Below, piece after piece: positions 26,656 to 35,094 of a DNA stretch of 64,000 bases. The notes beneath the pieces are model-generated. The model did not search any database and had not been told where the DNA came from. It saw only the letters and a program-made list of their open reading frames with translations. Within the stretch, counting starts at the first letter, position 1. The number at the start of each line of letters is the position of its first letter. Origin of the DNA: Pseudomonadota bacterium (GTDB lineage Bacteria > Pseudomonadota > Alphaproteobacteria > Rhizobiales > Xanthobacteraceae). The position numbers and the translations under genes are program-made. The DNA lies in contig JAFEFL010000051.1 in the NCBI GenBank assembly GCA_018240595.1, positions 1 through 64,000 on the forward strand, given 5' to 3'.

Positions 26656-27342
26656 CGATTCCGACCCTCTCGGACGCGGGTTCTACCCCATTACGGCCCG
26701 CGTCGGTTAACGGAAGTTGAGGATTTGAGCTGATTCCGCATAGTTCCGCGCCAAACTGTGACGCGAAGGTCTCGGTTACCCTTCGCCCTTACCGGAGAAC
26801 CTCCGGCAAGCCCTTGCTTGCCATCCCGAGATTCCGGCCGTACATAGAGAATGCTGACGGTTATAGTTCCGGTTGTGCCGCGTTCGGGCATCCCGGCCCG
26901 CCAGTCCAGGATCGGTCCCTCGAGGAGGCAGGCCGGACGGACGGCGAAGCGAGCCGAAACCCGTTGATGAACTTCGGTGCGAAGGACACCCGGAACAGCG
27001 CCTGGCCATCCCGGCCATTCGCATAGACCATCAGCACATGACAATTCGGCAGCGCCGGTTCTTGGCGCGGCCGTAGCGCTACGGGTCGCAATTTTATGCT
27101 GCCAAGGTTGCAGCAAAAGCCATTCGAGAACCCTCGCTTTCGCGAAGCCATCGTGACAGCGCGCTTTGCTATGGGCCTCGACCTGCTTTGGCGTGAAATC
27201 GCGCCCCATTCCCTGAAACCCAATCAGGCCGCCTCCCCGCCCCGCCGCCAGAGCCGCTTTTCTGTGCGCGGGCTTGCGTCGTCATGGCACGCGTTGCCAC
27301 GCCGCGAGCACGCGGGCCGCACGGCCTCAGTGAGACTTTCCA
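26656..27342. other. 687-base amiC-rne intergenic region
   Basis: No convincing gene. Small open frames on both strands lack ribosome sites and family resemblance. The amiC side carries an 8-pair inverted repeat (GACGCGGG 26673-26680, CCCGCGTC 26697-26704), 18 bases from the amiC start. Further in, three consecutive hairpins occupy 26763-26822. The right half is the presumed rne leader; long leaders are known to control RNase E synthesis in enterobacteria, but no recognisable homologous element is visible here. Confidence 0.6.
26763..26831. ncRNA. Three-hairpin structured element with possible pseudoknot
   Basis: Three perfect stems in a row: GCGAAGG 26763-26769 with CCTTCGC 26780-26786; CCGGAG 26792-26797 with CTCCGG 26801-26806; GGCAAGC 26805-26811 with GCTTGCC 26816-26822 (sharing two bases with the previous stem). 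The first loop contains TCTCGG (26770-26775), complementary to CCGAGA at 26826-26831, so loop-tail pairing is possible. Strand is undetermined: it could sit in the amiC leader (minus) or far upstream in the rne leader (plus). Confidence 0.4.
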
Positions 27343-30300
27343 ATGCCCGACAAAATGTTGATCGACGCGACACATCCGGAAGAGACTCGGGTGGTCGTGC
27401 TGCGTGGCAACCGCGTCGAAGAATTCGACTTCGAGTCCGCTAACCGCAAGCAGCTCCGCGGTAATATCTACCTCGCCAAGGTTACGCGCGTCGAACCGTC
27501 GCTGCAGGCTGCCTTCGTCGATTACGGCGGCAACCGCCACGGCTTCCTGGCCTTCTCTGAAATCCACCCCGACTACTACCAGATCCCGGTCGCCGACCGG
27601 CAGGCCCTGCTCGCCCAGGAAGAGCACGACGCCCGTCAGGCCGAAGCCGAGCACGAGAACCGCTCGTCGCGCGGCGGCCGTGGCCGTCACCGCCATCGCC
27701 GTTCCGACCGCTCGCGCGATGCGAGCCGCTCGGAAGCGGTCGCGCCCGAGAGCCAGGAGACGCCAGCCGAACAGCTCGGCGAGACCGCGCTAGGCGGTCT
27801 GCCAGCCGGGGAGATCGAGCGCACCGAGGTCGCGCTCTCTGAATCCGGCGCGCCGATCACGGACAGCGAGGTCGTCACCGACATCGCGCCGGATCAGGCG
27901 GCCGAAGCCAAGGCCGACGAGCCGGCTCCGTCCGAGCCGGTCGATATTCCGGCGATCCTCGAGGCCCGCGCCGAAGAAGCTGCACCGGTCAGCGATCCGG
28001 CCGCTTTCGCGCCTGAAGGCGGTGAAGACCACGCCGAGACCGGCGATGAAGCGCTGATGCCCGATGCCCAGTCGCTGCATGGTGGCGAGGGCGAGGATAG
28101 CGAGCCGGTCGAAGCCCGCACGGTGCCGGACGACGAAAACGACGACGAAGCCGAGAACGGCAACGGCGACGAACACCCCGAAGATGAATCCGTGGAATCG
28201 GTCGGCGGCGCCGACGCGCTGGAGGAAGCGCAGGAGCGCACGCCGCGCTTCCGCCGCAACTACAAGATCCAGGAAGTCATCAAGCGCCGCCAGGTCATGC
28301 TGGTGCAGGTGGTCAAGGAAGAACGCGGCTCCAAGGGCGCGGCGCTCACCACGTATCTATCGCTTGCCGGCCGCTATTCGGTGCTGATGCCGAACACCGC
28401 GCGCGGCGGCGGCATTTCGCGCAAGATCACATCCGGCGAAGACCGCTCGCGCCTGAAGGAAATCGCCCAGGAACTCGAAGTGCCGGAAGGCATGGGCGTG
28501 ATCCTGCGCACCGCCGGCGCCTCCCGTACCAAGATGGAAGTCAAGCGCGACTTCGAATATCTGCTGCGCCTGTGGGAGACGGTGCGCGACCTGACGCTCA
28601 AGTCGATGGCCCCCACCCTCGTTTACGAGGAAGGCTCGCTGGTCAAACGCTCCATCCGCGACCTCTATTCCAAGGACATCGACGAAATCATCGTCGCCGG
28701 CGAAGCGGGCTACAAGGAAGCGCGCGACTTCATGCGCATGCTGATGCCGAGCCACGTCAAGAACGTGAAGCTGTATTCGGAAGCGCAGCCGCTGTTCACG
28801 CGCTACGGCATCGAGAGCCAGCTCGACGCCATGTTCCAGCCGACCGTGCAGCTGCGTTCCGGCGGATACATCGTGATCAACCAGACCGAAGCGCTGGTCG
28901 CCATCGACGTCAACTCCGGCCGCGCCACGCGCGAGCACCACATCGAGGATACGGCGCTCAAGACCAACTGCGAAGCCGCCGACGAAGTCGCGCGTCAGCT
29001 CCGCCTGCGCGATCTGGCCGGCCTCATCGTCATCGACTTCATCGACATGGACGAAGGTCGCAACAACCGCACGGTCGAGCGGCGCATGAAGGAAGCGCTC
29101 AAGCACGATCGCGCCCGCATCCAGGTCGGCCGCATCTCGCATTTCGGCCTGCTCGAAATGTCGCGCCAGCGCATCCGCACCTCGGTGCTGGAGTCCTCGA
29201 CCGAAAAGTGCCCGGTGTGCGGCGGCCTCGGCCACGTGCGTTCGGTCTCTTCGGTCGCGCTGCAATTGCTGCGCGCCATCGAGGACACGCTGAACAAGGG
29301 CGGCACGCACAATCTCGTCGTGCGCACCCGTTCGGAGGTCGCGCTTTATGTGCTGAACCACAAGCGTGCGCACCTGCGCGCTCTGGAAGAACGCTTCCGC
29401 ATCACCATCACCATTTCCGCGGATTCGACCGTCGCGCCGCAGGTCTCCTACATGGTCGAGCGCGGCGAGCAAATGCACACGCCTGATCAGGCCAAGGCGA
29501 TTGCCGCGGCCGCGCCGGCACCGCTCGTTGCGATCGAGGAAGAGGAATATATCGAGCCCGAAATCGAGGCCGATGACGAGGACGAAGGCGAAACCTTCGC
29601 CGCCGAGAGCGACGACGAGTCCGCCGAAGGCGAAGCCGCCGCCAGCGAAAGCGAAGGCGAGCAGGATCAGGGCCGCCGCCGCCGCAGGCGGCGTGGCCGG
29701 GGCCGCGGCCGCGGTCGCGGCGGTGCGCGCGAGGAAGGCCAGCAGCAGCCGCAGGCCAATCTCGGCGAGCACGAGATCGCGCATGAAGATCACGACGCCG
29801 GTACGCCCGACGAAACGGGTCTGGCCGCGCAGGATCAGGAAGAAGGTGCCGAAACGGCGGCCGAAGGCGGCGAGAACGGCGAACCGCGTCGCCGCCGCCG
29901 TCGTGGCCGGCGTGGCGGCCGCCGCAACCGCCAGCGCGGCGACGAGGGCTATCAGGGCAACGGCCACGATGCCGACCGCCAGCCGGCCGCGGCGTTCGAG
30001 CAGGGTGTGCACGAAACTTCGGAAGGCGCGCCGCATCCGGTGCTCAGTGACGAGGATGCGGGCGTGATGGCACCGCCCTTCCCGCAGCCGACGCCGGTTC
30101 ACGAAGCGGCGCCTGCGCCAAGCGCGCCATCCGCGGCCGAGCCGGCGCTATCGGAAGCACCGCCGCGCCGCCGGTCGACCATTCGCGAGCCCGCGCCGGT
30201 CGCCACCAGCGAAGCGGTCAGCATGCCGGTCGCGCCGCCACCTGCGGCGCCGGCTCCGGTCGTATCATCGACGGCGCCGGAAGCGACCGCCGAGCCGCCG

Positions 30301-30345
30301 AAGCGCGGCTGGTGGGCCAAGCGCCTCCTCGGCGACAAGAGCTAG
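27343..30345 (+). CDS. rne: Ribonuclease E
   Basis: 1000 residues, starting MPDKMLIDATHPEETRVVVL as alphaproteobacterial RNase E does. An S1 RNA-binding domain is split by a long acidic, low-complexity insert (about residues 90-300), a feature of this class. The catalytic core has the metal-binding aspartates in AIDVNSGRATREH near residue 521 and VIDFIDMDEGRNN near 563. The Zn-link cysteines are in EKCPVCGGLG near 622. The C-terminal third is disordered, with acidic stretches, Arg/Gly runs for RNA binding and a Pro/Ala-rich tail, the usual degradosome scaffold. It initiates mRNA decay and processes rRNA/tRNA at the inner membrane. Confidence 0.98.
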   Translation: MPDKMLIDATHPEETRVVVLRGNRVEEFDFESANRKQLRGNIYLAKVTRVEPSLQAAFVDYGGNRHGFLAFSEIHPDYYQIPVADRQALLAQEEHDARQAEAEHENRSSRGGRGRHRHRRSDRSRDASRSEAVAPESQETPAEQLGETALGGLPAGEIERTEVALSESGAPITDSEVVTDIAPDQAAEAKADEPAPSEPVDIPAILEARAEEAAPVSDPAAFAPEGGEDHAETGDEALMPDAQSLHGGEGEDSEPVEARTVPDDENDDEAENGNGDEHPEDESVESVGGADALEEAQERTPRFRRNYKIQEVIKRRQVMLVQVVKEERGSKGAALTTYLSLAGRYSVLMPNTARGGGISRKITSGEDRSRLKEIAQELEVPEGMGVILRTAGASRTKMEVKRDFEYLLRLWETVRDLTLKSMAPTLVYEEGSLVKRSIRDLYSKDIDEIIVAGEAGYKEARDFMRMLMPSHVKNVKLYSEAQPLFTRYGIESQLDAMFQPTVQLRSGGYIVINQTEALVAIDVNSGRATREHHIEDTALKTNCEAADEVARQLRLRDLAGLIVIDFIDMDEGRNNRTVERRMKEALKHDRARIQVGRISHFGLLEMSRQRIRTSVLESSTEKCPVCGGLGHVRSVSSVALQLLRAIEDTLNKGGTHNLVVRTRSEVALYVLNHKRAHLRALEERFRITITISADSTVAPQVSYMVERGEQMHTPDQAKAIAAAAPAPLVAIEEEEYIEPEIEADDEDEGETFAAESDDESAEGEAAASESEGEQDQGRRRRRRRGRGRGRGRGGAREEGQQQPQANLGEHEIAHEDHDAGTPDETGLAAQDQEEGAETAAEGGENGEPRRRRRRGRRGGRRNRQRGDEGYQGNGHDADRQPAAAFEQGVHETSEGAPHPVLSDEDAGVMAPPFPQPTPVHEAAPAPSAPSAAEPALSEAPPRRRSTIREPAPVATSEAVSMPVAPPPAAPAPVVSSTAPEATAEPPKRGWWAKRLLGDKS

Positions 30346-30471
30346 CCGCAATTGGCGGTCACACAGGAGCCGCGGCCTCGTTGCCGCGGCCCACGCGGCC
30401 CTAAACATGCTAGATTGAGTCTGGCGCCGCCGAACCGCGGAGCCCAAATGGAAGCCAAGGGGACGATATCC

Positions 30472-30774
30472 ATGCCGCATCTCAAGGTCACCGCCCTCGC
30501 CCTCGCGAGTCTCCTGCCCGTCATGCTGGCCGCGCAGCCGGCCGCGGCGGCGACCAAGGAGCAGAAGACGGAAACCTGCAAATTCGCCGCCGACAACGAC
30601 AATCTCAGCGGCGCCAAGCGCACTGCCTTCCTGAAGAAGTGCATGGGCACCGGCAATTACGAGCCGCAGGCGCGCAAGGATGCGCTCAAGCAGGCCAAGA
30701 GCAAGAAGCCCGCGGCCAAGCCCGCGGCGCCCGCGCCGGCCGCCGATGACGAGACCGAAGAAAAGGCGCAGTAG
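30472..30774 (+). CDS. PsiF repeat-containing exported protein
   Basis: 100 residues from ATG with AAGGGG upstream. Signal peptide of ~26 residues (LALASLLPVMLAAQPAAAA). One PsiF repeat follows: KTETCKFAADNDNLSGAKR, with a second Cys in FLKKCMG, probably a disulfide in the periplasm. The tail is Lys/Pro/Ala-rich and ends acidic. PsiF proteins were named for phosphate-starvation induction in Escherichia coli; their molecular role is unknown. The gene stands alone between rne and a strong terminator. Confidence 0.88.
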   Translation: MPHLKVTALALASLLPVMLAAQPAAAATKEQKTETCKFAADNDNLSGAKRTAFLKKCMGTGNYEPQARKDALKQAKSKKPAAKPAAPAPAADDETEEKAQ

Positions 30775-30804
30775 TTCGCGCGGTCGATCTAAGGACTCAG
30801 CGTG

Positions 30805-30837
30805 AAGCGCGGCCGACGAGGCCGCGCTTTTCGTTTG
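30805..30837 (+). terminator. Intrinsic terminator after the PsiF-type gene
   Basis: AAGCGCGGCC, GACGA, GGCCGCGCTT followed by TTCGTTT: perfect 10-pair GC-rich stem with a short T-tract, 30 bases after the stop codon. Confidence 0.85.
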
Positions 30838-30902
30838 TCGGGACCCGTCAAAGTGTGACCTGCGTCAAAGTCCGCCCGCGCCCCGTCCGGCACAATGCGT
30901 GT

Positions 30903-31433
30903 ATGAACTGGCGTATCCTGTCCTTGCTCGTCTTCGGCGCCGCCTCGCCGGCCGCTGCCGCCGACGACATCTACGCCCGCTATTTCGCCGGCGCCGATAA
31001 CGGCCGTCCCTGCTATCTGCGCATCTACGATGACGCGCATCTCAGAAGCCATCCGAAGCAGACCGTGCGCCGCATCTTCATCGACTTCGACGCCAGCCAG
31101 CGTTCCGACGAGACTCGCAGGAACGGCGCCGACAATTTTGAAGCCGGTATCGGCTTCATGCTCAAGCGCTCGGGCGAATGGTACGGCCAGGCGCTGTCGT
31201 GCGCGACGGTCGCCGGTCATTTCGAATGCTATCTGGAAGCCGATGGTGGCCGGCTCACGCTGACGCCGCGCGGCAAGGACTTGCGGCTCGAGGTGAGCGG
31301 CGGGGCCGATGCCGAAATCAGCGCCGAGGGCGAAAAGGATTTCGGCAGCTTCGGCGGCCGCGGCTCGGATGATCGTATCTTCATCCTGCCGCGCGGCGAC
31401 CGCGCCGTCTGCGACGCGGCCTTTCCGCGATAG
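30903..31433 (+). CDS. Exported protein of unknown function
   Basis: 176 residues from ATG. The signal peptide (MNWRILSLLVFGAASPAAAA) fixes the start, although the ribosome site is weak. The mature protein has cysteines in RPCYLRIYDD, LSCATVAG, FECYLEA and AVCDAAF, possibly two disulfides, and an alternating pattern suggesting a beta-rich fold. It ends 3 bases before the stop of the convergent HtrA-like gene. No family recognised. Confidence 0.8.
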   Translation: MNWRILSLLVFGAASPAAAADDIYARYFAGADNGRPCYLRIYDDAHLRSHPKQTVRRIFIDFDASQRSDETRRNGADNFEAGIGFMLKRSGEWYGQALSCATVAGHFECYLEADGGRLTLTPRGKDLRLEVSGGADAEISAEGEKDFGSFGGRGSDDRIFILPRGDRAVCDAAFPR

Positions 31434-31436
31434 GGG

Positions 31437-32471
31437 TCAGGCGGCTTTCAGCGCCGGCCGCTCCAGCGGCGTGACACCGAAGCTGCGCAGCGTGCCGCGC
31501 CGCAAGGCCTCGATGGCGATCGGACGTCCGATCCGCTCGCCGTTCAACAGCCGGATCAGGTCGTCGACGCCGGTGACCGGCAGCCCATCGGCACGCACGA
31601 TAATGTCGAGCGACATTAGCCCGGCATTCGCCGCCGGCCCGTTCGGCTCCAGCGCCGAGATCATCGCCCCGGAGGCATTGTCGATGCCGGCGTGGCGCGC
31701 GTGGCGACGCGGCACTTCTACGGTCTGTCCGGATACGCCGATATAGCCGCGCCGTACCCTGCCGTGCTGGATCAGCTCAGAGAGCACGAACTGCGCGGTG
31801 TTGGCGGCGACGGCGAAACAGATGCCCTGCGCGCCGCGGATCACCGCGGTGTTGATGCCGATCACCTCGCCGCGCGAGGACACCAGCGGCCCGCCGGAAT
31901 TGCCGGGATTGAGCGCGGCGTCGGTCTGGATCACGTCCTCGATCAGGCGCCCGTTGCGCGCCCTTAGCGAGCGGCCCAGCGCCGAAATGACGCCGGCGGT
32001 GACGGTCGATTCGAAGCCGAGCGGATTGCCGATGGCGACGACGAGCTGGCCGCGGCGCAGCGATTTGGAGTCGCCGAGTGCCGCATGTGGCAGATCGCGC
32101 ACCGCGCCGGCACGGAGCAACGCCAGGTCGGTGTCTGGATCGACGCCGATGATGCGCGCTTCCATGGCCCGGCCTTCGGTGTCGAGCAGCCCGATGTCTT
32201 TCGCGCCTTCGACGACGTGGCAGTTGGTCAGCACCAGCCCGTCCGGCGTGATGGTGACGCCGGAGCCGGTACCAGCCGGGCGCCCGCCGGCGCTGCGTGT
32301 CTCCACGCGCAGCACGGCGGGGCCCACCGCGTCGGCGACCGAGGTCACCGCGCGGGAGTACGCGTCGAGGATCTCGGCGTCGGCGGCAAAATCCTGATTG
32401 GACGCGAGGTCGGCCGTAGCCGCACCCACCCCCTCATCTTCCGGTTCGGAAGGAGACGTGAAGTCGAGCAT
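31437..32471 (-). CDS. HtrA/DegP-like serine protease with one PDZ domain
   Basis: 344 residues. Trypsin-like domain with the complete triad: His in LTNCHVVEGA, Asp in DPDTDLALLR, Ser in NPGNSGGPL. A single PDZ domain follows (~residues 235-325, RRGYIGVSGQTVEVP and SALEPNGPAANAGL). Unlike DegP/DegQ there is no signal peptide or N-terminal membrane helix: the first ~45 residues are acidic and hydrophilic. It is therefore predicted to be cytoplasmic or exported another way. It is divergent from the chemoreceptor gene, with a CtrA-type box between them. Substrates unknown. Confidence 0.9.
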   Translation of the reverse strand: MLDFTSPSEPEDEGVGAATADLASNQDFAADAEILDAYSRAVTSVADAVGPAVLRVETRSAGGRPAGTGSGVTITPDGLVLTNCHVVEGAKDIGLLDTEGRAMEARIIGVDPDTDLALLRAGAVRDLPHAALGDSKSLRRGQLVVAIGNPLGFESTVTAGVISALGRSLRARNGRLIEDVIQTDAALNPGNSGGPLVSSRGEVIGINTAVIRGAQGICFAVAANTAQFVLSELIQHGRVRRGYIGVSGQTVEVPRRHARHAGIDNASGAMISALEPNGPAANAGLMSLDIIVRADGLPVTGVDDLIRLLNGERIGRPIAIEALRRGTLRSFGVTPLERPALKAA

Positions 32472-32594
32472 GTCTGTTATCTTGTTGTGACGATCGGAAC
32501 CGGATGTAGGTATGGGGTTCGGTTAATGGAAGTGCCCGGCTCCTGCCACGCAAAAGGCCCGGTTTTCTGCGGAAACGGTACCAAGGAACCGAAA

Positions 32595-32613
32595 TTAAAG
32601 CGAAATTAACCAT
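32595..32613 (+). promoter_or_regulatory. CtrA-type box between the HtrA-like and chemoreceptor genes
   Basis: TTAA, AGCGAAA, TTAACCAT: a perfect TTAA-N7-TTAA site extended to TTAACCAT. It ends 8 bases before the annotated chemoreceptor start and 142 bases from the divergent protease start. If CtrA activates the chemoreceptor from a -35-overlapping position, transcription would begin inside the annotated gene, so the real start may be slightly downstream, or the site may repress. Confidence 0.6.
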
Positions 32614-32621
32614 CCTGGCCA

Positions 32622-34397
32622 ATGCTGGCACCGATGTCGGGGTCATCATTCTTCAGGAAATCGCAGCCGCGAGACGCTTCAGCTTTGCCTGAAGCGTCGG
32701 CTTCGCCTCCTGTAGTGCCCGAACCGGTGTTTGATTCCGGCGCCATCGCCGCCTCGGTGCGCGAGACCATCGATCTTCTCGAGCTCGATCTCGGCGCCAT
32801 GATCCGCGACGTCGCGCAGGCCGCCGAAGCCGTGCACTCGGGCACCACGGCGTCGGCCCGCGCGCTATCGTCGATCCGCGCGCGCGGCGAGACGCTCGCC
32901 GGCCAATCGCAGGATGCGCGGCGCGATGCCGGTCAGGTCGCCTCGGCGACGGCCGAACTGGCGCAGTCGGCCGGCGAGATCGACCAGCGCGTGCGCGCCG
33001 CCGGCGCCCTCACCGACGACGCCGAGGCGGCGGCAGATGCCGCCAATCGCAGCGTCGACGAACTCAAGTCGTCGATCGGCGACATCGGCAAGGTCGTCAA
33101 TCTGATCGCCAATGTCGCGCGGCAGACCAACCTGCTCGCCCTCAACGCCACCATCGAGGCGGCGCGCGCCGGCGCCGCCGGCCGCGGATTCGCCGTTGTC
33201 GCCGCCGAGGTCAAGGAATTGTCGGTGCGCACGCAGACGGCGACCGAGGAGATCGGCCGCAAGATCGAGCAGTTGCAAAAGGCCGCGGCGGTGTCGATCG
33301 CCGCCGTGCACCGCATTTCCGAGGCAACCCAGGCGGTGCGTCCGGTGTTCTCGTCGATCGCAGAGGCCGTGCAGGCGCAGGTGCGCACCACCGACGGCCT
33401 GTCGCAGAACGCCAGCGAGACCTCGGTCTTCATCGGCGCCGTCGCCGATGGCGCCACTGCGATCAAGAACGCAGCGGCCGACGCCACCGCGCTCGGCGAG
33501 ATGGTCGATCAGTCCGGCCAGGAAGCCGGCCGCCTCGCCGAACAACTTAAGACGCGCGCTGTCATCTTCCTGCGCCTCACCGATTTCGGCGACCGCCGCA
33601 AGCACGAGCGCCTGCCCTGCGAGCTCGACGTCACGCTTCAGATCAGCGGCGTGCCGCTGCGCGGCCAGACCGCCGACATCTCCGAAGGCGGCCTGCTGGT
33701 TCGGCTGCGCGAACCGCACGAGCTCAACGCCGGCATGGTCCTGCCCGCCGAGATCAACGGCATCGGTCCGTGTCAGGTGCGGCTCGTCAACCAGTCGCCG
33801 CTCGGCCTCCATTTGCAGTTCGGTCCGCTGGCGCCGGACACCAAACTTCATCTCGACAGCCGTCTCGACTCCATCCGCTCGGCGAACCGGGAGTTCATCG
33901 CCCGCGCCATCGAAACCGCCGATCGTATCTCCGGCCTGTTCGAGGAGTCGGTCAGAACCGGCCGCATTGCGATCGAGGATCTGTTCGACAACAATTACGT
34001 GCCGATCCCGGGCACCAATCCGCCGCAGCACCGCACCAAGTTCCTGCCGCTGTGCGAGGAGCTCCTGCCGGCGGTGCAGGACCCCCTGCTCGCGCGCGAT
34101 CCTCGGCTCGTGTTCTGCGCCGCCGTCGACCGCAACGGCTACCTGCCGGTGCACAACGCCATCTATTCACAGCCACAGCGGCCGGACGATCCGATCTGGA
34201 ACGCAGCGCATTCGCGCAACCGCCGCATTTTCGACGACCGCGCCGGCCTGTCCGCCGGCCGGGTGGTTCGCCCCTACATCATCCAGAACTACCCGCGCGA
34301 CATGGGCGACAAGATCGTCATGATGTGGGAGATCGGCGCGCCGATCCGCGTTTTCGGCAAGAAATGGGGCGGCTTTCGCACCGCCTATACCCTGTAG
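32622..34397 (+). CDS. Soluble methyl-accepting chemotaxis protein with PilZ domain
   Basis: 591 residues with no membrane helix or HAMP domain. Residues ~50-310 are a coiled-coil signalling domain with the receptor tip [19 protein letters not shown] and [15 protein letters not shown]. Residues ~320-410 form a PilZ domain with both cyclic-di-GMP signatures (RKHER and TADISEGG). The C-terminal ~140 residues are a sensor-like domain found after MCP domains in alphaproteobacteria ([16 protein letters not shown]). It probably couples cytoplasmic cyclic-di-GMP to CheA activity. No che genes are in the window. Start uncertain: no clear ribosome site; ATG at 32634 is an alternative. Confidence 0.9.
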   Translation: MLAPMSGSSFFRKSQPRDASALPEASASPPVVPEPVFDSGAIAASVRETIDLLELDLGAMIRDVAQAAEAVHSGTTASARALSSIRARGETLAGQSQDARRDAGQVASATAELAQSAGEIDQRVRAAGALTDDAEAAADAANRSVDELKSSIGDIGKVVNLIANVARQTNLLALNATIEAARAGAAGRGFAVVAAEVKELSVRTQTATEEIGRKIEQLQKAAAVSIAAVHRISEATQAVRPVFSSIAEAVQAQVRTTDGLSQNASETSVFIGAVADGATAIKNAAADATALGEMVDQSGQEAGRLAEQLKTRAVIFLRLTDFGDRRKHERLPCELDVTLQISGVPLRGQTADISEGGLLVRLREPHELNAGMVLPAEINGIGPCQVRLVNQSPLGLHLQFGPLAPDTKLHLDSRLDSIRSANREFIARAIETADRISGLFEESVRTGRIAIEDLFDNNYVPIPGTNPPQHRTKFLPLCEELLPAVQDPLLARDPRLVFCAAVDRNGYLPVHNAIYSQPQRPDDPIWNAAHSRNRRIFDDRAGLSAGRVVRPYIIQNYPRDMGDKIVMMWEIGAPIRVFGKKWGGFRTAYTL

Positions 34398-34528
34398 CCG
34401 CCCGTCTTGGTTACCCGGTCCCTAACCTGACCCCCGCAATGTTGATCGAAATTCTTCAAGCGACCGCAAGCGCGGCCTGCCTATGGTTGCATTGATCGAT
34501 TTCTTGACCTTCCGGGAACTGAACTGCC

Positions 34529-34954
34529 GTGGCCCGCACAGCGACCCAGATGACGCGCTACGCGATGCGTTCGCCCTCAGCGAACGGCCGCAAGCCGTTC
34601 CGCATGGCGGATGTGCTGGCGCTGGTTATCAGCGCCGTGCTGCTGGCGGTCATCCTGACCGTCATGCTGGTGGTCGTGCCAAAATTCCGACCGCCCGAGC
34701 ACGTGCCGACGGCGGCCGAGATCGCCGCCCGCATCCGGCTGCAGAACGAGGAGGCGCGCGTCGCACACCGCCAGGGCTCGATCCTCTTCGTCGATCCCGA
34801 CTCCTGCACCGACTACAATTTCGATAACTGGTCCGGCAGCGTCCGCTACAAGAGCGTCGTCGACTGCGACGAGCGGCTCGCCCGGATGCAAAGCACCCAG
34901 TCCGAGCAGGCCGCCGATCGCATGCGCACCGTGATCGAAGGCTTCCGCCGCTAG
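34529..34954 (+). CDS. Single-pass membrane protein, unknown function
   Basis: 141 residues from GTG; ATG at 34550 is an alternative. A basic N-terminus is followed by one strong membrane helix (ADVLALVISAVLLAVILTVM, residues ~27-50). A ~90-residue hydrophilic domain, probably periplasmic, contains CTDYNFDN and VDCDERLARM, the two cysteines possibly linked. No family recognised. It follows the chemoreceptor gene by 131 bases on the same strand. Confidence 0.72.
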   Translation: MARTATQMTRYAMRSPSANGRKPFRMADVLALVISAVLLAVILTVMLVVVPKFRPPEHVPTAAEIAARIRLQNEEARVAHRQGSILFVDPDSCTDYNFDNWSGSVRYKSVVDCDERLARMQSTQSEQAADRMRTVIEGFRR

Positions 34955-35094
34955 GCGATGACCAGCTCCGCCGCGTGACGTGATCGCTGCACCGCACGGG
35001 CGGTGTGTCTGCGTCCTTTTGGAACAATTCAGCCAAGGTCGGGTTGACGCGCCAGAACGCGGACACGTGGCCGCGCGCATGGAGGCTGGGTTTC

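Noticed and set aside
26861..27223. 120-codon minus-strand frame between amiC and rne
   Set aside because: Parts read plausibly as protein, but there is no ribosome site, no family resemblance, and other frames of similar length cover the same bases. Left as non-coding.
28357..30102. 581-codon minus-strand frame opposite rne
   Set aside because: Shadow of RNase E; no ribosome site or motif, and the plus strand is a certain gene.
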